Origin: SSF14 sp046331245
GTDB taxonomy: Bacteria > Actinomycetota > Acidimicrobiia > Acidimicrobiales > Microtrichaceae
DNA: 64,000 nt
NCBI GenBank assembly: GCA_046331245.1
Contig: JAXLRH010000006.1
Span: 124,001-188,000 of the forward strand
Reading direction: 5' to 3'
Shown: piece after piece, positions 16,425 through 22,588 of the stretch
How the letters are laid out: the number at the start of each line of letters is the position of its first letter
Numbering within the stretch: the first letter of the stretch is position 1
Notes under the pieces: model-generated
What the model was told of the DNA's origin: nothing
Database searches by the model: none
Seen by the model: the letters and a program-made list of their open reading frames with translations, nothing else
Position numbers and translations under genes: made by a program

Positions 16425-17425
16425 GACTCCCGTGCGCCCGACGCCAGCTCCCGCCACAGCGCGCGGTAGCTCGGGTACTCGAGCTCGGGCACCACCCAAC
16501 CGGCGGCGACGAGCTCGGCGTGCAGCTTCGGGAGGTTGCGCCACGGCACGCCCATGTCGACGTGGTGGGCCAGGTGCCACCCCGTGTTGAACGGCACGAT
16601 CCAGAAGTTCGGGAGGAGCGACTGGCGCACGTGGTGGGTGGTGCACCGGCGATCGGGGTTGCGCTCCATGCCGCCGTGCTCGGCAATGGCGCGGAGACGG
16701 TTGATGACCCGCCACGAGGTCATCCACGGCAGCAGCCACAGCAGCAGGTAGAGCTCGGGCCGGCCCACCAGGGTGAACAGCGCGAGCACGCCCACCTGAG
16801 CGGCGACGATCGGCAGGGCGAACGGCCGCGACGTCGACGACCCGAGCGCCTTCAGGAGCGCCTTCAGGTTCTTCCAGCCCGAGATCCCGAACGCGTCGCG
16901 GCGCAGCTTCCGGCCGAGGCTGGCCCGCGAGATCGGGTAGCCGACGTAGAAGTTGAGGTCGGGCTCGTTGGCGCCGAACTCCTCCTTGTGGTGAGCGAAG
17001 TGCCCGCGCCGGTACAGGGCGAACGGCACGAACGCCGGGTACGCGACCAACCACTTGCCGACGATGTCGTTGTACCGCTTGTTGGTGAAGAGGAGCTTGT
17101 GCGCGGCCTCGTGGCCGAGGATCGCGAAGCGGGCGAAGACGGGGCCCATCAACACGACCGCCAGCGCGTACACGGCGGGGTGCGACGCCCAGATCGCCAC
17201 GCCCACGACCACCGCGGCGTGCGCCCAGCAGAGCAGCACGCTGCCGACGTTGCGGACGTCGTCGATGCGGCGCAGCTCGGCACGCAGCTCGGGCACCGGC
17301 ATGCCCGTGGCCGTGAGGCGGTCGGTGGGGAGCACCTGGGTGAGCAGCTCCGGGCGCGGGACCATGCTGTTCGGCCGGTGCGGGACCGTGCGCCCGTCGG
17401 CGATGGTGCTTGCCATGCGGTCCAT
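16421..17425 (-). CDS. membrane fatty acid desaturase
   Basis: A 334-residue integral-membrane diiron desaturase. The three histidine boxes are complete: HEAAH, HFAHH and HLAHH, with intervening hydrophobic helices (VGSVLLCWAHAAVVVGVAIWA; VGVLALFTLVG). It introduces a double bond into acyl chains or a related lipid. ATG 17425 and ATG 17416 are both possible starts. It begins an operon with the hydratase and the membrane protein and is divergent from the PaaX-type regulator, which likely controls it. Confidence 0.86.
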   Translation of the reverse strand: MDRMASTIADGRTVPHRPNSMVPRPELLTQVLPTDRLTATGMPVPELRAELRRIDDVRNVGSVLLCWAHAAVVVGVAIWASHPAVYALAVVLMGPVFARFAILGHEAAHKLLFTNKRYNDIVGKWLVAYPAFVPFALYRRGHFAHHKEEFGANEPDLNFYVGYPISRASLGRKLRRDAFGISGWKNLKALLKALGSSTSRPFALPIVAAQVGVLALFTLVGRPELYLLLWLLPWMTSWRVINRLRAIAEHGGMERNPDRRCTTHHVRQSLLPNFWIVPFNTGWHLAHHVDMGVPWRNLPKLHAELVAAGWVVPELEYPSYRALWRELASGARES

Positions 17426-17452
17426 TCAATACGAAACTTCAACACATGTCAA
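17426..17452 (-). promoter_or_regulatory. candidate promoter of the desaturase operon
   Basis: On the minus strand TTGACA (17452-17447) and TATTGA (17431-17426) are separated by 15 bp, shorter than the ideal 17. Transcription would begin near 17419, at the desaturase start codon, so a nearly leaderless message. The -35 lies on the start of the divergent regulator gene, so the two promoters overlap. Confidence 0.35.
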
Positions 17453-18213
17453 AGATTCGTAACAGCGACGGGCGGCCGCTCACCGCCCGGTCGGTGGTGC
17501 TCAGCGTGCTGCTGGGCAGCGATCCGCCGCAGCTCCCCGTGCTGCTGCTCGTGCGGACCACCGAGCTGTTCGGGATCGCCGAGGGAACGACCCGCACCGC
17601 GCTGTCCCGCATGGCCGCCAACGGCGAGGTCCGGTCCGTCGACGGGGTCTACGAGCTGGCCGGGGACGCGCTCCTCGCCCGCCAGGCCCGGCAGACCGCC
17701 AGCCGCGCCGGGACGACCGACGCCTGGCGCGGCGACTGGACGCAGGCGGTCATCGGCGTCGACGGGCCGCGCCCCGCCGATGAGCGGGCGGCGCTCCGGG
17801 AGACGTTGCGGGCGGCGCGCCTCGCCGAGGTCCGCGAAGGGGTGTGGCTGCGGCCCGACAACCTCGGCCCGGCGCCGGTCGCCGAGGGCGCTCTCTGGTT
17901 CCGCACGACGCCGGCCGAGCCGGAGCCGCTGACACGCCGCCTGTGGGACCTCGACGCGTGGTCGGCCGCCGCAGTGGAGCTCTGCGAGGCGATGGCCCGG
18001 CTCGTCGCCCCCCTCGAACGGGGGGACCGCACCGCGCTCGCCGAGGGCTTCGTCCTCAGCGCCGCCGTGCTCCGGCAGTTCCAGGCCGACCCGCTCCTCC
18101 CCGACGAACTGCTGCCGGCACGCTGGCCGGGCACACGCCTGCGCAACGACTACGACCGCTACGACGCCGCCTACCGGCGGGTCCTCCGCGACTGGTTCGC
18201 CGAGCAGCGCTGA
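17446..18213 (+). CDS. PaaX-like transcriptional regulator
   Basis: A 255-residue protein of the PaaX family: an N-terminal winged helix (TARSVVLSVLLGSDPPQLPV and GIAEGTTRTALSRMAANGEV) and the C-terminal PaaX domain (GTTDAWRGDWTQAVIG, then RNDYDRYDAAYRRVLRDWF). Classical PaaX represses phenylacetate degradation in response to phenylacetyl-CoA; here an acyl-CoA effector is plausible because the divergent genes encode a desaturase and a crotonase. ATG 17446 is only 20 bp from the divergent start. Confidence 0.82.
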   Translation: MSKIRNSDGRPLTARSVVLSVLLGSDPPQLPVLLLVRTTELFGIAEGTTRTALSRMAANGEVRSVDGVYELAGDALLARQARQTASRAGTTDAWRGDWTQAVIGVDGPRPADERAALRETLRAARLAEVREGVWLRPDNLGPAPVAEGALWFRTTPAEPEPLTRRLWDLDAWSAAAVELCEAMARLVAPLERGDRTALAEGFVLSAAVLRQFQADPLLPDELLPARWPGTRLRNDYDRYDAAYRRVLRDWFAEQR

Positions 18214-18250
18214 GGGCCCGACTGTCGGTGGCCGGTGCGATCATCGGGGG

Positions 18251-18721
18251 ATGACCTCCTTCGCCGACTTCACCAGCCAGGCCCCCCAGCTCGCCGCCGC
18301 CGTCCGCTCGCGGTTCGAGGCCCATCTCCACCACGTCGTCGCCACGCTGCGGGCCGACGGCAGCCCCCGCGTCAGCGGCACCGAGGCACGGTTCTTCGAG
18401 GACCACCTCTATCTCGGGTCGATGCCGGGCTCACGCAAGGCGGACGACCTGCGCCGCGACCCCCGCATGGCGCTGCACGCGGCGCCCGTCGACCTGGAGC
18501 TGGCACAGGGCGACGCCAAGGTCTCGGGCATCGCGGTCGAGGTCGACCGCGACGAGGCGACCCGCTTCCTGCAGTCCCTCGGCAATCCCGACGTGCCCGC
18601 CGACGGCGAGGTCTTCCGGGTCGATCTGCACGAGGCGGTGCTCACCCGCGTCGAGGGCGACGAGCTCCGGATCGACACCTGGCGATCGGGCGCCGAACCC
18701 CGCACGATTCGGCGGTCCTGA
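18251..18721 (+). CDS. pyridoxamine 5'-phosphate oxidase-like protein
   Basis: A 156-residue split-barrel protein of the PPOX superfamily. HVVATLRADGSPRVSGTEARFFEDHLYLG and RKADDLRRDPRMALH are the usual flavin/F420-binding segments. The C-terminal half carries the substrate-side strands. Members bind FMN, F420 or haem, and which one applies cannot be determined here. It starts at ATG 18251, 37 bp after the PaaX gene. Confidence 0.78.
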   Translation: MTSFADFTSQAPQLAAAVRSRFEAHLHHVVATLRADGSPRVSGTEARFFEDHLYLGSMPGSRKADDLRRDPRMALHAAPVDLELAQGDAKVSGIAVEVDRDEATRFLQSLGNPDVPADGEVFRVDLHEAVLTRVEGDELRIDTWRSGAEPRTIRRS

Positions 18722-18748
18722 CCGTCTCAGGTGCGCCGAATTGCATCG

Positions 18749-18778
18749 TTGTGTCATGAGTCACAAATACGTTATGGT
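18749..18778 (+). promoter_or_regulatory. candidate promoter of the glycine-rich lipoprotein gene
   Basis: TTGTGT (18749-18754) and TATGGT (18773-18778) with an 18-bp spacer, in a locally AT-richer stretch that contrasts with its surroundings. Predicted start near 18785 gives a leader of about 125 bases. Moderate matches only. Confidence 0.4.
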
Positions 18779-18804
18779 CTCCCTTCGGGGCCGTCGCGCA
18801 CACC

Positions 18805-18830
18805 CCGATGTCGAAGAGGGTCGACATCGG
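18805..18830 (+). other. perfect stem-loop in the leader of the glycine-rich lipoprotein gene
   Basis: CCGATGTCGA (18805-18814), loop AGAGGG, TCGACATCGG (18821-18830): a perfect 10-bp stem inside the predicted 5' leader, 78 bases before the start codon. No U-run follows, so it is not a standard terminator; it may be an RNA stability or regulatory structure. Confidence 0.5.
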
Positions 18831-18908
18831 ACGTGGTCACGCCGGTCGGGTTACCCACTACGTCATTCGCCGGACTCACCGGCGGAGCAACAGGCTGGAG
18901 CAGAAGAC

Positions 18909-20915
18909 ATGTCGGTGCGGCGAGCGCTCATCCCATTCCTCGGACTGATGGCCCTGGTGGTCACAGCATGTCCGCCCGACACCGGGGGAGGTGGTGGCAC
19001 GACGACCACCACCACCACGACGATCGACCCCGGGCCCCCGGTGGCGATCGCCAGTGCGACCCCGACCGTCGGTGACGCTCCGCTCACCGTCCACTTCGAT
19101 TCGTCGGGTTCGACGCCGGGCACCGGCAGCGGCCTCACCTACTCGTGGGACTTCAGCGACGGCTCGCCCGCCGACAACACCCCGTCGCCCACGCACCTCT
19201 ACACGAACCCCGGCTCGTACTCGGCCACGCTCGTCATGAGCAACTCGGCCGGCGTGTCGTTCTCGTCGCCGATCACCATCCAGGTGAACGTCGACCCGAA
19301 CCCGAAGTTCTACGTCAAGACCACCGGTGGCACCGGCGCCAACTGCGGCCCGCTGCTCAACCCCTGCTCCACGATCCAGCAGGCGCAGACCAACGCGGTG
19401 GCCAACGGCATCCACATCATCCGGGTCGCCGGCGGCAACTACACCGGCCCCGTCGCCCTGGCCTCCAACATGGAGATCAGCGGCGGTTGGCAGCAGGACT
19501 TCAGCGACTTCGGCGCCACCGAGGTCAGCACGATCTTCGGCACCGGCACCACGCCCGCCGTCACGATCACCGGGGTCACCAACTCGAAGATCTACGGCGT
19601 GAGCGCCCAGGGCATCACCCGCACCTCGGGTGACGCCGTCGGCGTGCTCGTCACCGGCGGCTCCAGCTCGCTGGCGATCGGCGACGCCGCCGGTCCGCAG
19701 ACCGTGGTCGGTGGCGGCACCGGCCCCAACGCCACCGGCATCCTCATCACCGGCGGCTCCCTCGTGAACGTCGTGAACACCAAGGTGAACTCCGGCACGA
19801 CGGTCGGTGCCGGCAAGAGCGCCTACGGCGTGCGGGTCCTCGGCCTGTCCATCGCCAACCTCACCCTCGACGACATCACCGCTCAGCCCGGCAACGCCGG
19901 TGCGGCGACCACCACCTCGGCTCCGGGCCAGGCGGCCTCGGGTTGCGGCGGCGGCAACGGCGGCAACGCCGGTGGCCCGAGCAGCCCCGGCGGCGGCGGC
20001 GGTGGCGGCGGTTGCGCCACCAACGGCGGCGGCGGTGGCGGCACCGGCGGTAACTACAGCGGCGGCGGCGGCAACGGCGGCGGCGGCAACGGTCCCGCCG
20101 GCGGCGGTGGCGGCGGCGGCGGCTGCGGCTCGCTCTTCGGCTGCGGCGGCGACGCCACGGGCGGCGGTGCCGGTGGCATCGGTGCGGCCGGCAGCGCCGG
20201 TTCGGCGGGCAGCAACGCCCTCAACGCGAACGACCTCTACACCCCGACCAACGCCACGGCCGGCACCAACGGCTCGAACGGCAGCGGCGGCGGTGGTGGC
20301 GGCGGCGGCAAGTCCGCCAGCGCCTCCGGTGGTGGCGGTGGTGGCGGCGGCGCCGGCGGCAACGGCGGCAGTGCCGGCACCAGCGCCGGCCAGTCCGGCG
20401 GCGGTTCGTTCGGCGTGTACGCCAACGGCGCCACGATCAACCTCTCCTCGACCCTCGTGACCTCCTCGGCCGGCGGTGCCGGCACGGCCGGCCAGGCCGG
20501 TGGTCGCGGCGGCAACGGTGGCAACGGTGGCAACGGCGGCAACAAGAGCTGCTGTGAGGCCGGTGGCGGCGGCGGCGGTGCCGGTGGTGGCGCCGGCGGC
20601 GGCGGCGGCGGTGCCGGTGGTGGCGCCGGTGGCCCGTCCATCGCCGTCCTCCACGTCGGTGTCGGCTCCTACTCGGGCACCGGTAGCAGCTTCACCCGTC
20701 CGGCCATCCCGGCCGCAGGCGGCGCCGGTGGCGCCTTCGCCTCCCCCGCGACCGGCGGTGTCGGTGGCTTCGGCGGCAACTGCGCCCTCATCGGCGGCTG
20801 CGGCAACAACAAGGACGGCGGCAGCGCCGCCACGGGCAACACCGGCCCCGCCGGTGCCCAGGGTCCGAACGGCCAGCTCGCCCGTGTCTGGGACAACGGC
20901 ACGATCACCAGCTGA
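18909..20915 (+). CDS. PKD-domain, PGRS-like glycine-rich secreted lipoprotein
   Basis: A 668-residue exported protein. Lipobox VTAC with Cys followed by PPDTGGGGG and a Thr-rich linker, then one PKD domain (about residues 40-130: YSWDFSDGSPADN, HLYTNPGSYSATL). A parallel beta-helix-like region follows (starting FYVKTTGGTGANC, with PCSTIQQAQ). From about residue 335 to the end it is Gly/Asn/Ala-rich runs of GGG and GGN triplets similar to PE_PGRS C-termini, with scattered Cys. GGAG precedes ATG 18909. It is likely a cell-surface structural or adhesive protein. A strong terminator follows. Confidence 0.8.
   Translation: MSVRRALIPFLGLMALVVTACPPDTGGGGGTTTTTTTTIDPGPPVAIASATPTVGDAPLTVHFDSSGSTPGTGSGLTYSWDFSDGSPADNTPSPTHLYTNPGSYSATLVMSNSAGVSFSSPITIQVNVDPNPKFYVKTTGGTGANCGPLLNPCSTIQQAQTNAVANGIHIIRVAGGNYTGPVALASNMEISGGWQQDFSDFGATEVSTIFGTGTTPAVTITGVTNSKIYGVSAQGITRTSGDAVGVLVTGGSSSLAIGDAAGPQTVVGGGTGPNATGILITGGSLVNVVNTKVNSGTTVGAGKSAYGVRVLGLSIANLTLDDITAQPGNAGAATTTSAPGQAASGCGGGNGGNAGGPSSPGGGGGGGGCATNGGGGGGTGGNYSGGGGNGGGGNGPAGGGGGGGGCGSLFGCGGDATGGGAGGIGAAGSAGSAGSNALNANDLYTPTNATAGTNGSNGSGGGGGGGGKSASASGGGGGGGGAGGNGGSAGTSAGQSGGGSFGVYANGATINLSSTLVTSSAGGAGTAGQAGGRGGNGGNGGNGGNKSCCEAGGGGGGAGGGAGGGGGGAGGGAGGPSIAVLHVGVGSYSGTGSSFTRPAIPAAGGAGGAFASPATGGVGGFGGNCALIGGCGNNKDGGSAATGNTGPAGAQGPNGQLARVWDNGTITS
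19930..20645 (+). repeat. glycine-codon low-complexity tract
   Basis: Hundreds of bases of near-repeated GGC/GGT/AAC/GCC codons inside the lipoprotein gene. It encodes Gly-Gly-Asn and Gly-Gly-Ala runs and is prone to slippage and assembly error. Confidence 0.7.
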
Positions 20916-20950
20916 GTCCCGACTCTTCGACTCCCCTCTCGAGGGGCTGC

Positions 20951-20988
20951 AGCGGAACCGTCCTCCGGGGCGGTTCCGCTTTCGTTTT
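20951..20988 (+). terminator. intrinsic terminator after the glycine-rich lipoprotein gene
   Basis: AGCGGAACCG (20951-20960), loop TCCTCCGGGG, CGGTTCCGCT (20971-20980) is a perfect 10-bp stem, followed by TTCGTTTT. It lies 36 bp after the stop codon. Confidence 0.85.
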
Positions 20989-20990
20989 CC

Positions 20991-21082
20991 CCACAACCCG
21001 TCCGGCCTCCCCGCCTACCCCACCCCGCCCTCGCCCTCGCCCTGCCCCCACCCCCACCCCGCCCTGCCCCGCCCTGCCCCCT
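20991..21082. other. C-rich noncoding tract
   Basis: A stretch dominated by CCCCGCCCT-like runs, with no open frame of quality. Its complement is G-rich with repeated GGG runs, so it could form quadruplex or i-motif structures. It ends at the left inverted repeat. The opposite repeat is also flanked by a run of seven C (minus strand). Confidence 0.5.
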
Positions 21083-21119
21083 CGTTCTGGCGTTGAATTT
21101 CGCCCCTCCGGGGCGTCTG
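21083..21119 (+). repeat. left copy of a 37-bp inverted repeat
   Basis: Begins CGTTCTGGCGTTGAATT and ends GGGGCGTCTG, with an internal CGCCCC/GGGGCG hairpin. The right copy at 22477-22513 is in opposite orientation; the first 17 bases are identical and about four positions differ over 37. Together they bound the lower-GC island. Confidence 0.75.
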
Positions 21120-21324
21120 CTGCCGGGAGTTCGGGCCACTGGTGTCCTCCGCTGAAACAACCCGGTCCCGTCATCGTTCGACGGGAGGATGAAGCGATGC
21201 GACGCGACTACTTGCTGAGTCTCCGTCGCTCAGCGGTGACGTCATGTGACGGTCCGCGCCCTGGCCTGGGCTATCGGTCGCCAGTTTGAGGGGTCCCGGA
21301 GAGCCTCTGGCGTAGCCTTCGGAG

Positions 21325-21603
21325 ATGGCAATCAGCAGAGCGGACCGAAGGAGGGAACGTACTGCAGCCGTCGTCAACGTGTTCGGTCCCGAGCAGGCTG
21401 ACGTTGCGCTCGACCTGCTCGAGATCCTCGAACTCGCGTGGCACGACTGCTACCAGGAGATCACTCCCGACGAATCGATCATCGAGGACCTGCTTCTGGT
21501 CTCCGACGGGCGGCTCGACTGGCTCATTGCCGCTGCTCGGCTAGCAGTGACCGACTGGAGAGATCTGAAGGTCGCCGCGATCAATCGCCGAGCTGGCACG
21601 TAG
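21325..21603 (+). CDS. island hypothetical protein A
   Basis: A 92-residue acidic, helical protein (ADVALDLLEILELAWHDCYQEI, LLLVSDGRLDWLIAAARLAV). It is read as a compact soluble domain and is followed 42 bp later by the second island gene. Upstream GGAG is only one base from the ATG, so the real start could differ. Base composition is visibly lower in GC than the flanking genes. No family recognised. Confidence 0.55.
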   Translation: MAISRADRRRERTAAVVNVFGPEQADVALDLLEILELAWHDCYQEITPDESIIEDLLLVSDGRLDWLIAAARLAVTDWRDLKVAAINRRAGT

Positions 21604-21645
21604 CCGAAGTCGGAACCGTCACCGGCCCCGGGTAATTTCAAGTCG

Positions 21646-22050
21646 ATGAAGCGCCAGGTCATCGACCTGAGGTGGGCCAGAGGAGATGACTCCGTTTCGT
21701 GGGTTGCGGTTGTCGAGCCGTTCGATGGCTCTGATCGACTGAACGCCGTGATCTTGAACGCGAATGGGACCGAGCGATTTCGTGTACAGCCGCCCTTGCC
21801 AGGTCGCCACGTCAGCTTTCAGCAGATGTACTACGTCTACGACGAGCTGACTGCGATCGCATCTACTCACGGCATGAAGGCTTCGGGCACGGGTCAACCG
21901 TCTCCTCGTCCGAAGGGCCACGGCAGGTTGGAACGGCTCAGATCACACGAGACGCCTCGATCTCGCGGACGCCTGACCACCCGCAGGCCTCAGATGGCAT
22001 TCGCACACAGCGGCCTGGGTGATCGTGACGCACTCAGCGAGAGAGAGTGA
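21646..22050 (+). CDS. island hypothetical protein B
   Basis: A 134-residue frame. The first 85 residues look like a beta-rich domain (VIDLRWARGDDSVSWVAVVEPFDG; HVSFQQMYYVYDELTAIAS). From about residue 90 the sequence turns Arg/Ser/Pro-rich and low quality, which suggests a decayed or frameshifted tail. Lower GC than the neighbourhood. Function unknown; it may pair with the preceding gene. Confidence 0.5.
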   Translation: MKRQVIDLRWARGDDSVSWVAVVEPFDGSDRLNAVILNANGTERFRVQPPLPGRHVSFQQMYYVYDELTAIASTHGMKASGTGQPSPRPKGHGRLERLRSHETPRSRGRLTTRRPQMAFAHSGLGDRDALSERE

Positions 22051-22476
22051 GTCCCATGCTGGACAGGCGTCAGGACTTCTCGGCGAGATGTCGTGCCCCA
22101 TCGGGCTCTGCATGGCAGTGATCCGTCAACGGATGCGCGCTCGTCGACCTACGGTACGAATCACGTAGATGTACGTCCCGCCGCACAACGGCCCAATTCA
22201 CGTCAGCAGCAGGGCTCGGCGTTCCGTACGATCCTGGGCGATCGCATCAGGGCACGGCGAGCAGCGACTCCTGTAACGGCGACCTCATCCGCCCAAGCGT
22301 TGCAGGTCCCGGACATGTCCAACGTCTCCTGACGGAAGCCGTCGACGGGGTGCGTTGAGCGATGCTCATGATCAAGTGGAGCACCGTCTCGACGTTGGAC
22401 CGCCTGTGGTCGTGCCTGGCGAACCCCTCGCCCCATGAAACCGTCCGACCCACCCCACGGCCCGATCCGCCGGGCT
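22051..22476. other. noncoding part of the island
   Basis: No convincing coding frame on either strand, with only short frames of poor composition. No transposase, recombinase or tRNA was seen. GC is again lower than in the host genes. Confidence 0.45.
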
Positions 22477-22513
22477 CAGACGCCCCCTGGGGGCGGAATT
22501 CAACGCCAGAACG
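22477..22513 (-). repeat. right copy of the 37-bp inverted repeat
   Basis: Reverse-complement partner of 21083-21119. On the minus strand it reads CGTTCTGGCGTTGAATT, then a CGCCCC/GGGGCG hairpin and TCTG. It lies directly beside the terminator of the large minus-strand lipoprotein gene, mirroring the left side. Confidence 0.75.
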
Positions 22514-22520
22514 GGGGGGT

Positions 22521-22562
22521 GCTGAAAACGACGGAACCCGCACCCCGGAAGGTGCGGGTTCC
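22521..22562 (-). terminator. intrinsic terminator of the 671-residue lipoprotein gene
   Basis: On the minus strand GGAACCCGCACC (22562-22551), a 6-base loop and GGTGCGGGTTCC (22544-22533) form a perfect 12-bp stem, followed within a few bases by GTTTT (22529-22525). It lies 27 bp after the gene's stop. Confidence 0.85.
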
Positions 22563-22588
22563 GGTCGATTGACCGAGTTGGCCGACCG

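Noticed and set aside
18830..18880. c-di-GMP (GEMM) riboswitch hinted by GGGTTACC
   Set aside because: Only the short 3' motif is present. The conserved 5' half of the aptamer and its paired regions are missing.
21083..22513. Integron attC-like site (GTTGAAT within the repeat)
   Set aside because: A lone GTTRRRY match exists, but the partner RYYYAAC on the proper side is absent, the two repeats face each other instead of being direct, and no integrase is seen.
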